Assembly: GCF_000372065.1 (NCBI RefSeq)
Contig: NZ_AQVB01000010.1
Location: 20,537-84,536, forward strand
DNA length: 64,000 bases
DNA from: Oligella urethralis DSM 7531
GTDB lineage: Bacteria; Pseudomonadota; Gammaproteobacteria; Burkholderiales; Burkholderiaceae_B
Reading direction: 5' to 3'
The position numbers and the translations under genes are program-made. Under the pieces are notes generated by a model. It was not told the origin of the DNA and did no database searches. It worked only from the letters and a program-made list of their open reading frames with translations. This document shows positions 18,487 to 27,183 of the stretch, one piece after another. How positions within the stretch are numbered: position 1 is the first letter of the stretch; the number at the start of each line of letters is the position of its first letter.

Positions 18487-19299
18487 ATGACAACCGCAGA
18501 AACTAATCATCCGCCGAGTAGTGAAGTGCTTCATTGTCATATTGATGCAGGCGTTGCAACGATTCGTTTGAATAGAGCGAATCATGGCAATGCGCTTAAT
18601 ATGGCGCTGGTTGAGGCCTTTGCGAATGCAGTCAATCAGATTGTGAATACTTCATCGGTGCGAGTGGTCTTGTTAACCGGATCTGGCAAGAATTTTTGCG
18701 TAGGCGGTGATATACAGTCGTTTATAGAGGAACGAGATGATTTATCCGGTTTTGTTGCTGCCATCACTGAGCCTTTGCACAATGCGCTAGCACAATTAGA
18801 GGCCTCGCATCTTCCTATTGTAGCGGCGCTTAATGGTGCCGTAGGTGGTGCTGGAATTGGTTTAGCCTTGATTGCTGATTTTGTATTGGCCGCAGAGTCC
18901 ATGAAGTTGCGTTGTGGATATACGGCCATTGGTTTATCCCCTGATGCTGGTAGTTCCTGGTTGTTGGCAAATCGCGTTGGCGCATTTCGTGCGAGGCAGT
19001 TATTGCTTTTTAATTCAACCCTCGATGCGCAGGCTTGTTTAAATCTGGGGCTTGTTGATGGGGTTTATCCAGATGCCGATTTGTTGACGCAAGCCCTGCG
19101 TTTGGTAGAGGCGCTTCGTGGTGGTTCCGCCAAAGCGATGTCTAGGGTAAAGCATTTGCTCGATCATTCGATCACTCAACGGACATTTAAAAATCATTTA
19201 GACCTAGAACGAAAATTGATTATTGACAGTGCGGCCGAAGGGGATGCGCAAGAAGGCATACTTGCTTTTATGGAAAAGCGTCAAGCTAATTTCTCCTAG
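18487..19299 (+). CDS. Enoyl-CoA hydratase/isomerase family protein
   Basis: This 270-residue crotonase-fold protein has the oxyanion-hole segments NFCVGGDIQSF and ALNGAVGGAGIGLALIADFVLA. In place of the usual catalytic glutamate loop it has IGLSPDAGSSWLL, a PDAG-type loop as in PaaG-like isomerases and some 2-enoyl-CoA hydratases. It may therefore be an isomerase rather than a plain hydratase. The ATG follows TTAGGAG. It lies 117 bp after the AraC regulator in the same direction and converges on the CoA ligase gene, inside the acyl-CoA degradation locus. Confidence 0.87.
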   Translation: MTTAETNHPPSSEVLHCHIDAGVATIRLNRANHGNALNMALVEAFANAVNQIVNTSSVRVVLLTGSGKNFCVGGDIQSFIEERDDLSGFVAAITEPLHNALAQLEASHLPIVAALNGAVGGAGIGLALIADFVLAAESMKLRCGYTAIGLSPDAGSSWLLANRVGAFRARQLLLFNSTLDAQACLNLGLVDGVYPDADLLTQALRLVEALRGGSAKAMSRVKHLLDHSITQRTFKNHLDLERKLIIDSAAEGDAQEGILAFMEKRQANFS

Positions 19300-19347
19300 T
19301 CTCAGCTGGCAGCTGTCGCTAGATTATGAGTCAATTGCCAGGCATAA

Positions 19348-19381
19348 AAAAACCCAAACGATCACAGGAAAGTTTGGGTTT
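19348..19381. terminator. Bidirectional terminator between hydratase and CoA ligase genes
   Basis: The stem AAACCCAAAC / GTTTGGGTTT is flanked by A-rich and T-rich ends and lies between convergent genes. It has the same stem sequence as the terminator at 13121-13156. Confidence 0.85.
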
Positions 19382-19393
19382 GTGGATTAGTGA

Positions 19394-20974
19394 TTAGGCG
19401 TTTTCAAGGCCTTTGAACTCTTTGCGCAGTTCGCGTTTTAATAATTTACCAGAGGCATTGCGTGGCAAATCGTCTTTGAAATGTACTGCCTTGGGCACTT
19501 TAAAAGGTGCTAGGTGCTGTCTGGCATAGGCGATGAGCTCCTCCGCGCTAACTTGGCTGCCCTCTTTGAGCGTGACGACAGCGCAGACGACCTCAACCCA
19601 CTTTTCGTCATCAAGACCAATCACGGCTACCTCAGCTACGGCAGGGTGCTTGTAAAGGCATTCTTCAACCTCGCGGCTGGCAACTAATACGCCACCACTA
19701 TTGATGGTGTCCTTAATGCGATCGACGATATAAATAAAGCCATGCTCATCCATATAACCTAGGTCACCGGAGTGGAACCAACCACCCTCGAATGCCGCAT
19801 CGGTTTCTTCAGGGTTGTTCCAGTATTCAGTCATTAAGTGTGGGGTGCGATGGACAATTTCACCCATTTCGCCTAATGGCACGTCCTGCATATTGATGTC
19901 GACAATGCGAGTCTCGACATTAAGTACAGGGCGACCAGCAGATGCGGGGGCGATTTCATGATCTTCGGGAGAGAGGCAAGACACTAAGGGCGCACATTCA
20001 CTTTGGCCATAGCAGTTAAAAAATCGTAACGCTGGTAGCAGCTTGCGCAGCTCTTGTAAGACGGGCAAAGGCATGATGGAGGCACCATAATAGCCTTTGC
20101 GTAGGCTGGTGTAATGCTCTGGTGTGAATTCGCTGTGTCGCAACAATGAGATCCACACGGTGGGTGCGGCAAAGAAAGTGTTAATCTTTTCGTCCACAAA
20201 GAGCTTGAAGCAGATTTCTGGTTTAGGCGATTTAATGATAATATTTTCTGCGCCAGTCAGTAGGGCTGGCATTAAAAATACATGCATTTGCGCTGAATGA
20301 TACAGTGGCAAGGCGGCTAAGTGGCGGTCCTCGCTATTGAATTCTAAGGCATAAATGGCGCTCATATATTCGGCTAAAAAGGCCTCATGGCTTAATAAAG
20401 CGCCTTTAGGTAGTGAGGTGGTGCCTGAGGTATAAAGGATTTGAGCTGCTGATTGCGCATTGAAGTCTACTGCTTGCTGATACAAGGCGCTGTCTTCTAG
20501 TGGGGTCTCAAGGGCTGCTTTGTTTAGTGCGATGTTGAGAATATCATGCGCAGTTTCACTGCCATGGATTGTGCCATAGAGGCGCATATTGGGCAGCTCA
20601 TCTTTTAATGACTCAACGGTCTTGCTTAAGTCTTTGTCATAAAAGACAGCGACGGATTCACTTTGTTTGAGGATGTATTTTAACTCATTGGCGGTCAGTG
20701 CAAAGTTGACTGGCACATGCACAATACCTAAGCGTACGCAGCTTAGCCACAGTAGGACATAGGCATCGCTATTAGCGCCGTAGGCCGCAATATGATCACC
20801 GCTCTTGAAGCCTTGCTCAAGCAAATAGCTAGCAATATGATCGATGGCGATGTCCATTTGCTGATAAGTCCAACGGCGGCCGTCAAAGGCAATGGCTTCT
20901 TTATCAGAAAACTTCCTGATAGCTCTTTTAATCGCCTCGTTGATGGTGTTTTTTCTTGCGATTTGGTGATTCAT
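19394..20974 (-). CDS. AMP-forming acyl-CoA ligase
   Basis: This 526-residue ANL-superfamily enzyme would activate a carboxylic acid to its CoA ester through an acyl-adenylate. It has the phosphate loop YTSGTTSLPKG (residues 181-191), GQSECAPL, the ATP-ribose aspartate in WFHSGDLGYMDEHGF, the hinge DRIKDTINSGG, and the C-terminal catalytic Lys510 in PRNASGKLLKREL. It resembles medium/long-chain or FadD3-like ligases; the substrate is unknown. The ATG overlaps the stop codon of a thiolase 3' remnant (20971-21104), and the second copy of the operator repeat lies just upstream. The ligase is thus probably controlled like the dehydrogenase-thiolase operon. Confidence 0.92.
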   Translation of the reverse strand: MNHQIARKNTINEAIKRAIRKFSDKEAIAFDGRRWTYQQMDIAIDHIASYLLEQGFKSGDHIAAYGANSDAYVLLWLSCVRLGIVHVPVNFALTANELKYILKQSESVAVFYDKDLSKTVESLKDELPNMRLYGTIHGSETAHDILNIALNKAALETPLEDSALYQQAVDFNAQSAAQILYTSGTTSLPKGALLSHEAFLAEYMSAIYALEFNSEDRHLAALPLYHSAQMHVFLMPALLTGAENIIIKSPKPEICFKLFVDEKINTFFAAPTVWISLLRHSEFTPEHYTSLRKGYYGASIMPLPVLQELRKLLPALRFFNCYGQSECAPLVSCLSPEDHEIAPASAGRPVLNVETRIVDINMQDVPLGEMGEIVHRTPHLMTEYWNNPEETDAAFEGGWFHSGDLGYMDEHGFIYIVDRIKDTINSGGVLVASREVEECLYKHPAVAEVAVIGLDDEKWVEVVCAVVTLKEGSQVSAEELIAYARQHLAPFKVPKAVHFKDDLPRNASGKLLKRELRKEFKGLENA

Positions 20975-21104
20975 GATGCGAGTTCCTCCACAATAATAGC
21001 CACTGCTATGCCGTGACCGATACGCCTTAGCTGTAAGCTGTAGCGACTACTTGAGGCGCCAATCCTAAAAGCATGTTAGCCATAAGACTAGCGCTGGTTG
21101 CGCT
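20971..21104 (-). pseudogene. Thiolase 3' remnant before the CoA ligase gene
   Basis: The minus strand first reads ATSASLMANMLLGL, matching GTGAGLMAKMLSGL near the C-terminus of the intact thiolase. After a frameshift it reads RIGHGIAVAIIVEEL, matching CIGHGMATATIVQRL. The catalytic cysteine is replaced by arginine and the two parts are in different frames, so it is not functional. Its TGA overlaps the ligase ATG, which suggests that the ligase was once coupled to a full thiolase gene. Confidence 0.8.
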
Positions 21105-21300
21105 AAGCCTAAGTGATGTCTCCTGTAATTGCCGCTATCGATTTTTAATGCGGCACTATTTTTTTAGTCTAGATTGCTATGTATCTGACTTGAGTTGTAC
21201 TAACCATTCTATGGCAGTCGTTTATATATGCAAATGGCAGAGAAAGACTAAAACTATGCAAAAGCTGCCACGGAATATGTTTGTAGCTAAATTGAACTCG
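21104..21300 (-). repeat. Duplicated operator region, copy 2 (before the thiolase remnant and CoA ligase)
   Basis: This is the second copy of the region at 17113-17292. It keeps both ATGGCAG boxes at 23-bp spacing (21211-21217, 21234-21240) and the inverted CTGCCA (21265-21270); the sequence between them is also nearly unchanged. It sits about 130 bp upstream of the CoA ligase start and probably serves as its control region. Confidence 0.75.
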
Positions 21301-21381
21301 GCTTGTCGCTGATACAACTACCCACTAATGGCCGAGGTGTCAGATTAAGTTTAAACGAATGCAGTTAATTGCTGAGCTTGC

Positions 21382-21639
21382 TTAATCTAAACCGGTTTGA
21401 CGTTTAACCGCATCTTCGTGTAGGGATTCATTGAGTTGATCGACAACCGTTGTCCAGCTGCCATCAACAGCCAGTTTTTCTGCGATAAATTGACGCTGAG
21501 CTTCGTTCCAAAACGGAGCATCGACGATATGCACATCAGCCGCTAATTGATGCTTGTTGATGAACTCAGCAATCGCTTCATCACTGGCGTCTAAGCCGAG
21601 TTGTAAAAATAAATTGCTCATACGAGGGGTAGCCGTCAT
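21382..21639 (-). CDS. DUF2789-family protein, copy 2
   Basis: This 85-residue paralogue of the protein at 14106-14363 shares NLFLQLGLDASDEAIAEFI, HQLAADV, DAPFW and VDQLNESLHED. The changes between copies are mainly conservative, so both seem to be under selection. The ATG follows AAGGAG. Function is unknown. The two DUF2789 genes mark the outer ends of the duplicated acyl-CoA locus. Confidence 0.83.
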   Translation of the reverse strand: MTATPRMSNLFLQLGLDASDEAIAEFINKHQLAADVHIVDAPFWNEAQRQFIAEKLAVDGSWTTVVDQLNESLHEDAVKRQTGLD

Positions 21640-21744
21640 AGCAGTCTCCTTAGGTTTCTATTGTGATTACTAAAGCATAGCTTAGCGGAAGCAGCCTAAG
21701 CTGTCTATTATGAGCAGTCCTAGCTGTCTCTTAAGGAACGGCGG

Positions 21745-22138
21745 GCTACAGCCCTTTGCAGCGTGTGGACCGGTCGTGATGGTTTGGCAAGCTTAGTGCT
21801 CGTGATTGACTGCCATCATCGAGAGTTAATCGTTTTGGGACATTAGGACGGGTCACAAGACCACTCACCTTGCACTCAAACAAGGGCTTAATCTTTACCT
21901 CACAGCATGATACGTCGTTGCTTAGACGCTACGGGTTGCGCCAGGAGTTTATCATGCCACATTGCCCTCAACAGAATAGCATGGCGAACGCTTTATTCGT
22001 ACGCTCAAAGAGCAATGTGTCTATCGTCAGCGTTTTGAGATCATACAGCATGCTAAGCGAGTGTTAGCGGACTGGATTGGATTATACAACCAGCATCGCT
22101 CGCACCCGTCCTTAGGCATGGCGCGGCTGTGTTTTTAA
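21745..22138 (+). pseudogene. Decayed IS3-family transposase (orfB C-terminal part)
   Basis: Three frames together give an IS3-type integrase C-terminus. They read RDGLASLVLVIDCHHREL, then after an internal deletion NKGLIFTSQHDTSLLRRYGLRQEF and MPHCPQQNS. A one-base loss near 21982 leads to ERFIRTLKEQCVYRQRFE..QHRSHPSLGMARL and a stop at 22138. Premature stops, the deletion and frameshift show that it is inactive. The 3' end overlaps the last codons of the MFS gene on the other strand. I could not find intact terminal repeats. Confidence 0.85.
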
Positions 22139-23449
22139 AAATAGCTGTAAAAATGTTGCCGCCAGTAGTAATGCTCCCGCATACAACCAATATAAATGGC
22201 TAACAGACCAGTTGGCTTCCAACAAATGGCCGGCTACTACCGGCGAGGCCATGCCGCCTAGGCGTGCAAAAGCAAGCACCATGCCGACGCCCGAGCTACG
22301 GGTAGCGGCTTCAAAGCTTTGCGGGGTGGTGGCATACAGTCCGGCAATGGATCCATTAATTAAAAAACCAATGGCAATACCTAGAGCAATGGCGGCGGGC
22401 AGGGACCAGTTAGTGGCTGGAATGACGGTACACAACGCGAAGACGCCTAATACCATTAATGATTGAGCCACGCGCTGTAAGTGCCAGCGACTGGCTAATA
22501 AGCCCAAAGCCAACGCACCTAGCATACCGCCCACATGCAGCAGGACGCCACCGGCTACGCCTTTGTCAGCAGAAAGACCGGCTTGTTCTAGTAGTTTAGG
22601 GGTCCAGCTGGTGACAAAATAAAAACTAAACATTAAGGTAAAAAAACTACCGCCCAGTAACCAAGTGCGTACTGCACCGGGGCTCCACAAAAGTCGCAGC
22701 GCTTGTAAAGCGTTGGGTTTCAGACTGGGGGTTGGGGTGGCCGACACAGGAAGTTGAGCTTGCCCCATGCGTTGCAGGAGGCGCTGGGCGCGTTGTTTGT
22801 CTTTAGGGTGGCGTCCTTGTAAGAGCTGATCGAGGGACTCGGGTAGGCCAATGGCAATTAACAAGGCTGTGGTCCACGTTAAGATACCGCCCCAAACAAA
22901 CACGTCCTGCCAAGCGCTGTGTTTTAACAGATAGGCCGCCAGCATACCGCCCAAGGTAGCGCCTAGGGCAAAACCCACCGATTGCAAACCAATCGCCAGA
23001 GCGCGCCACTTGGCGTTGGCGTATTCGCTAGTGAGCACGTTAGCGTTCACAATGCTACAACCAATGCCTATGCCCGTCAGAAAGCGCAAAGCGCCCAGTG
23101 TCCATGGATCTTGTACCCATTCAGTCACCACCATAAACGCCCCTGCTGCGACCAAACTGGCTAAGACCATGGGACGACGGCCCCAGCGGTCTGAGAGTGG
23201 GGCTAAAAACACAGATCCCACCGTCATGCCAATAATGCCTGCCGAGAGCAACCAACCCAGCACGACGTTATTTAGCCCCCAGTCTTTGGAAACCGCTGAA
23301 GCGGTGAACGCCATCACAAGGACATCAATGCCATCGATGGCATTAATTAAAAAACATAAAGCAATGGCACGCCACTGCAAGGTGCTCATGGAGGCAGCGT
23401 CTAAATGTTGACGTAAGGTGAGAGGGGCAGGAGTGGTTGAAGAGTTCAT
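22112..23449 (-). CDS. MFS transporter, aromatic acid:H+ symporter (AAHS)-like
   Basis: This 445-residue protein has twelve predicted membrane segments. It has the AAHS-type motif INAIDGIDVLVMAF in the first helix, with its conserved aspartates, and the loop GSVFLAPLSDRWGRRPMVLAS between helices 2 and 3. AAHS carriers import benzoate-type or related carboxylates with protons. The final residues (about QPRHA and the stop) are encoded on the reverse of the decayed IS3 transposase, so the original C-terminus may have been replaced. The neighbouring methyltransferase-like gene is on the same strand but behind a terminator. The substrate is not determined. Confidence 0.87.
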   Translation of the reverse strand: MNSSTTPAPLTLRQHLDAASMSTLQWRAIALCFLINAIDGIDVLVMAFTASAVSKDWGLNNVVLGWLLSAGIIGMTVGSVFLAPLSDRWGRRPMVLASLVAAGAFMVVTEWVQDPWTLGALRFLTGIGIGCSIVNANVLTSEYANAKWRALAIGLQSVGFALGATLGGMLAAYLLKHSAWQDVFVWGGILTWTTALLIAIGLPESLDQLLQGRHPKDKQRAQRLLQRMGQAQLPVSATPTPSLKPNALQALRLLWSPGAVRTWLLGGSFFTLMFSFYFVTSWTPKLLEQAGLSADKGVAGGVLLHVGGMLGALALGLLASRWHLQRVAQSLMVLGVFALCTVIPATNWSLPAAIALGIAIGFLINGSIAGLYATTPQSFEAATRSSGVGMVLAFARLGGMASPVVAGHLLEANWSVSHLYWLYAGALLLAATFLQLFLKTQPRHA

Positions 23450-23500
23450 AGCAACGTACGGCTCAGTTCACGAAATAGGGATTTGCTGTGAAAAAGGGAA

Positions 23501-23522
23501 AAAGAGCTCCGAAGAGCTCTTT
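23501..23522 (-). terminator. Terminator after the MetE-C-like gene
   Basis: The perfect stem AAAGAGCTC / GAGCTCTTT has a CGAA loop and is followed on the minus strand by TTTTTCCC. Confidence 0.85.
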
Positions 23523-23553
23523 GCTGTAGCGAATAGCGCTAAACCGCTGGGGT

Positions 23554-24678
23554 TTAGTTGTTGGGTGTGCCCCAAACTTCGTTAGCGACTTCTACTACAA
23601 AGCGCAGCTTGGCGTCTTGCTCGGCTTCAGTGATGTTGTTGCCTTCTTCGGTGGAAGAGAAACCACACTGAGGGCTGAGACAAAGTTGGTCCAGGGCGAC
23701 ATATTGTGAGGCTTCTTGAATACGGGCTTTAATTAATTCTTTGTCTTCAAGCTCGCCGGTTTTAGTGGTGACTAAGCCCAATACCACCTGCTGCTTACCC
23801 GGTTTTACAAAACGCAAAGGACGGAAATCGCCAGAGCGATCGTTGTCGTACTCTAAGAAGAAGGCATCCACATTGACGGTGCCAAAGAGCAGTTCGGCGA
23901 CGGGTTCATAACCACCCGAAGAAATCCATGTAGAGCGGAAGTTGCCGCGACATACATGTAGACTGATAACGAGGTCATCGGGTTTGCCTTCGAGGATGCG
24001 GTTTAAAACATCGGCGTAGATTTTAGCGAGTTGGTTGGGGTCGTCGCCGCGATCGCGCACAATTTGTTTTTGTTCTTCGGAGCAGAGATACGCCCAAACG
24101 GTGTCATCTAACTGTAGATAGCGGCAGCCTGCTTGATAGAACGCAGTGAGCGCATCACGGTAGGTTTGCACTAAATCGTCGAAAAACTCGTTTAAATCGG
24201 GGTAAACGTCTGGACTGACTACATTACGGCCGCCACGAAAATGCAAAACGCTTGGGCTGGGGATAGTCATTTTAGGGGTGGCGCCGGATTCGAGTGATTT
24301 TAAGAACTCGAAGTCTTTAAGCATGGGGTGATCACCAAACTTGACCTTGCCGATGACACGAACGTTGTGTGATTTAGTTTGTATGCCAGAAAACTGAATG
24401 CCTTCGTCGGCGTCGTAGCGCTCAACGCCCTCAAGCCCATCAAAAAAGTCAAAGTGCCACCAGGTGCGACGGAACTCGCCATCGGTAACAACGTGTAGAC
24501 CGCAATTACACTGGTTTTGTACGCTGTGACGGATGGCTTTATCTTCTTCTTCACGTAACCCACTGGCGGATAATTCACCTTTTTCAAAGGCTTGACGCGC
24601 TTGTTTTAAAGCGGTTGGACGTAAATAGCTGCCCACTACATCTGCACGAAAAGGGGGCAAGGATCGGAATAAAGACAT
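23554..24678 (-). CDS. Cobalamin-independent methionine synthase II-like methyltransferase (YxjG/MetE-C type)
   Basis: This 374-residue protein corresponds to the C-terminal catalytic barrel of MetE, without the N-terminal domain. It starts with FRADVVGSYLRP and has VVTDGEFRRTWWHFDFFDGL. The Zn-ligand pattern of MetE is complete in outline: LHVCRGNF (His and Cys), FFLEYD (Glu) and LSPQCGFSS (Cys). Such stand-alone forms (YxjG/YxjH) are thought to methylate homocysteine or related thiols with donors other than methyl-THF polyglutamate. The upstream region contains a 12-bp-arm perfect palindrome (24795-24824), a likely operator. Confidence 0.85.
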   Translation of the reverse strand: MSLFRSLPPFRADVVGSYLRPTALKQARQAFEKGELSASGLREEEDKAIRHSVQNQCNCGLHVVTDGEFRRTWWHFDFFDGLEGVERYDADEGIQFSGIQTKSHNVRVIGKVKFGDHPMLKDFEFLKSLESGATPKMTIPSPSVLHFRGGRNVVSPDVYPDLNEFFDDLVQTYRDALTAFYQAGCRYLQLDDTVWAYLCSEEQKQIVRDRGDDPNQLAKIYADVLNRILEGKPDDLVISLHVCRGNFRSTWISSGGYEPVAELLFGTVNVDAFFLEYDNDRSGDFRPLRFVKPGKQQVVLGLVTTKTGELEDKELIKARIQEASQYVALDQLCLSPQCGFSSTEEGNNITEAEQDAKLRFVVEVANEVWGTPNN

Positions 24679-24794
24679 GTAATACCTCTAAAAAGCGTCC
24701 TCATGCCTCAGCATGAGTGAAAAAATCAATAGCTAAATCATATTCGTTTTAAGCGATAAAAGAAAATGATAGTTTTTCAATTTAGCATGAGTTT

Positions 24795-24824
24795 TATTCA
24801 TGTTAATGGTTTTTAACATGAATA
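24795..24824 (-). promoter_or_regulatory. Perfect palindrome upstream of the MetE-C-like gene
   Basis: The 12-bp arms TATTCATGTTAA and TTAACATGAATA are separated by six bases, about 120 bp upstream of the methyltransferase start. The surrounding DNA is AT-rich. It is probably an operator for a dimeric regulator; the regulator is not identified. Confidence 0.55.
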
Positions 24825-25315
24825 CGTTGCATTTTCTTTTAGAGATATTTTGTGATAGCTAAATGAATGTAGTCTGGGTAAAGCTGGCAAATAGTCGGAA
24901 TGTGAGACAACGTTTCTGCGAGATGGTGTCTTAGAGCTCCTTTTGTTTTACCTATACTAAAGCATTTACGATCCAAATAGGGTTAAAAAGAGGGCCTTTT
25001 GAAGTGACTTCCAAAAGTTAGACCTAAAATAATCTAATCTTTTGGGGGGTCATTTTTCCTGTATTCATCGTTTTAGTCAGGATAGCCGAGCCATTTTCTT
25101 TTAAATCAATGAATTGAACGCTATCTATAAAGTCGTTAAATCCATCAGTTACGCCATCGCTCGTCTGGAAATCGAGATGTTTTTGGTGCGTGATTATCGT
25201 GAACCGCTGGTCGAGTCTGAGCGCAGTTCGGCTATGCACGTGAGCAAGCGGAAGAAGTCAAGAAATGGGAAGCTAGTTACTAAATACGTCGTGCTTAATT
25301 AGCTCTACTAAAAAT

Positions 25316-25359
25316 AAAACATAGTCCATACTCATATAAAGAAGTATGGACCATGTTTT
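25316..25359 (-). terminator. Terminator of the cysHDNJI operon
   Basis: The long stem AAACATaGTCCATACT / AGTATGGACcATGTTT, with flanking A and T runs, lies 28 bp beyond the cysI stop. Confidence 0.85.
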
Positions 25360-25386
25360 GATGTGTGCTATGACTATGTGGGTTGT

Positions 25387-27153
25387 TTAATTCGCCGCCC
25401 AAAAGTCCTTGGCTGAATTAATGACCGGCTTTACAATCTCACGTCGAATCGCAAAATCGCCAAAGCATTCGTTATCCAAGCGGTGCTCAGACCAATCCTT
25501 GACCCAGCCATCGATGATTTCGATAATGTCATCGGTGCTGATGTTTTCCTTATACAGTTTAGGAATCCGTGTGCCGATCAGATTGCCGCCCACATGCAAG
25601 TTATAGCGACCAGGCGCTTTGCCGACTAAGGCGATTTCAGCGAGCATGGCACGACCACATCCGTTCGGACAGCCAGTGATCCGCGTGATGATGGTTTCAT
25701 CGGCCACACCGTGCTTAGCCATAATACCGTCTAGCGTATCGATAAAGGATGGTAAGTAGCGCTCCGCTTCAGCCATGGCTAATGGGCAAGTCGGCAAGGA
25801 GACGCAAGCCATGGCTTGTTTGCGTAGAGGCGTTACGCTATCAAGCAGTAAGGCGTGTTCGCGAGCGATAGCTTCGATCGTTTCTTTCTGTGCTGCTGAG
25901 ACATTGGCGACAATGATATTCTGGTTGGCCGTTAAGCGAAAATCGCCAGTATGAATTTCGGCGATTTTACGCACGCCGGTTTTAAGCGGGCGATCTGGAT
26001 AGTCTATTAAACGCCCATTTTCAATAAAGAGCGTAAGGTGCCATTTTTTATCAAGCCCTTCTACCCAACCGATACGATCCCCACGACTTGTAAACTCGTA
26101 TGGTCGCAGCTCACCAAAGGTAATACCGGCACGTTTTTCTACCTCAGCGATAAAGCGCTCAAGACCAACTCGCTGGATTGTATAGCGGGTTTTAGCGTTT
26201 TTGCGGTCGCTACGATTACCCCAGTCGCGTTGTGTGGTGACAACCGACTCGGCGACTTTAAGCACATCATCCAGTTTTACAAAACCGACCTCATACGCAA
26301 GTTCAGGGAAGGTGTTGGTATTACCGTGTTCAAAAGATAAACCGCCACCAACCAAGAGGTTAAAACCAATCAGTTTGCCATTGTCCCCAATGGCCACAAA
26401 GCTCATATCATTGGCATGGATGTCCACGTCGTTGTGCGGTGGGATAACCACGGCGGTTTTGAATTTGCGCGGCAAATAGCTTTTTCCTAAGATCGGCTCA
26501 TTAGGATCCTTGGCCTCACGGGTTGTGGGTTTTGAGTGCTCAGTGCTAAAGAGCTTTTCACCATCTAACCAAATATCCGCATAGGCATTGGTTTTGGGTA
26601 ATAAATGTTCCGAAATCTTTTTAGCCCATTCATGGGCCTCTTGGTGTAACTCACTTTCGACTGGATTCGAGGTGCAAAGCACATTACGATTAACATCGCC
26701 GGCCGTAGCTAGCGAATCTAATCCTAATTGGTGGAGCCATTGGTGCATTGGCTTAATATCGTCTTTCAAGACGCCGTGGAATTGAAAGGTTTGACGATTG
26801 GTAATGCGAATACTGCCGTAGTCCGTATGCTGAGTGGCAAATTCATCGATCCCTAGCCATTGCTTGGGTGTGATGATACCGCCTGGCAAGCGGCATCTTA
26901 GCATGACGTTTTTTTTGGGTTCTAGTTTTTTCTCTAGTCGAGCGGCACGGATGTCGCGATCGTCCTGTTCGTACATGCCATGGAAGCGAATTAATTGAAA
27001 GTTATCGCCTCTAAAACCACCCGTTAAGCCATCCTGCAGGTCATCGGCAATGCCACCCCTGAGATAGTCACTTTGCTCCTTTAAGCGTTCGTTATCTGAG
27101 AGAGGGCCATCAACGACTAGGCGATCGTCCTCTGTAAACTTGTGTTGACTCAT
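25387..27153 (-). CDS. cysI: Sulfite reductase (NADPH) hemoprotein beta-component
   Basis: This 588-residue enzyme reduces sulfite to sulfide by six electrons at a coupled siroheme and [4Fe-4S] centre. The four cysteine ligands are in [11 protein letters not shown] and [12 protein letters not shown] near the end of the protein. The sulfite-binding arginine/lysine segments include [11 protein letters not shown] and DVNRNVLCT. Length matches E. coli CysI (570). It is the last gene of cysHDNJI, 30 bp after cysJ and followed by a strong hairpin terminator. Siroheme is supplied by the divergent cysG. Confidence 0.96.
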   Translation of the reverse strand: MSQHKFTEDDRLVVDGPLSDNERLKEQSDYLRGGIADDLQDGLTGGFRGDNFQLIRFHGMYEQDDRDIRAARLEKKLEPKKNVMLRCRLPGGIITPKQWLGIDEFATQHTDYGSIRITNRQTFQFHGVLKDDIKPMHQWLHQLGLDSLATAGDVNRNVLCTSNPVESELHQEAHEWAKKISEHLLPKTNAYADIWLDGEKLFSTEHSKPTTREAKDPNEPILGKSYLPRKFKTAVVIPPHNDVDIHANDMSFVAIGDNGKLIGFNLLVGGGLSFEHGNTNTFPELAYEVGFVKLDDVLKVAESVVTTQRDWGNRSDRKNAKTRYTIQRVGLERFIAEVEKRAGITFGELRPYEFTSRGDRIGWVEGLDKKWHLTLFIENGRLIDYPDRPLKTGVRKIAEIHTGDFRLTANQNIIVANVSAAQKETIEAIAREHALLLDSVTPLRKQAMACVSLPTCPLAMAEAERYLPSFIDTLDGIMAKHGVADETIITRITGCPNGCGRAMLAEIALVGKAPGRYNLHVGGNLIGTRIPKLYKENISTDDIIEIIDGWVKDWSEHRLDNECFGDFAIRREIVKPVINSAKDFWAAN

Positions 27154-27183
27154 GGTTAATATCCTAAATGCTTTGTTGTTGAA

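Larger units (their letters stand above)
24679..25386. other. 708-bp intergenic region without a recognised gene
   Basis: The half next to the methyltransferase gene holds two palindromes (24700-24717, arms CTCATGC/GCATGAG; and 24795-24824). The middle has an inverted pair TGACTTCCAAAAGTTAGA (25005-25022) and TCTAATCTTTTGGGGGGTCA (25033-25052) resembling IS3-type ends. Short overlapping open frames (25024-25239 minus; 25114-25302 plus) show no domain I recognise. The cysI-side terminator closes the region. Confidence 0.5.

Noticed and set aside
18487-20974. Reading the acyl-CoA locus as sterol side-chain degradation
   Set aside because: The thiolase and ligase have some resemblance to sterol-type enzymes, but no ring-degradation or marker genes are present; substrate left open.
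25024-25302. Two overlapping short ORFs on opposite strands between cysI and the methyltransferase gene
   Set aside because: No recognisable domain, no good ribosome sites, mutually overlapping; treated as noncoding or remnant DNA.
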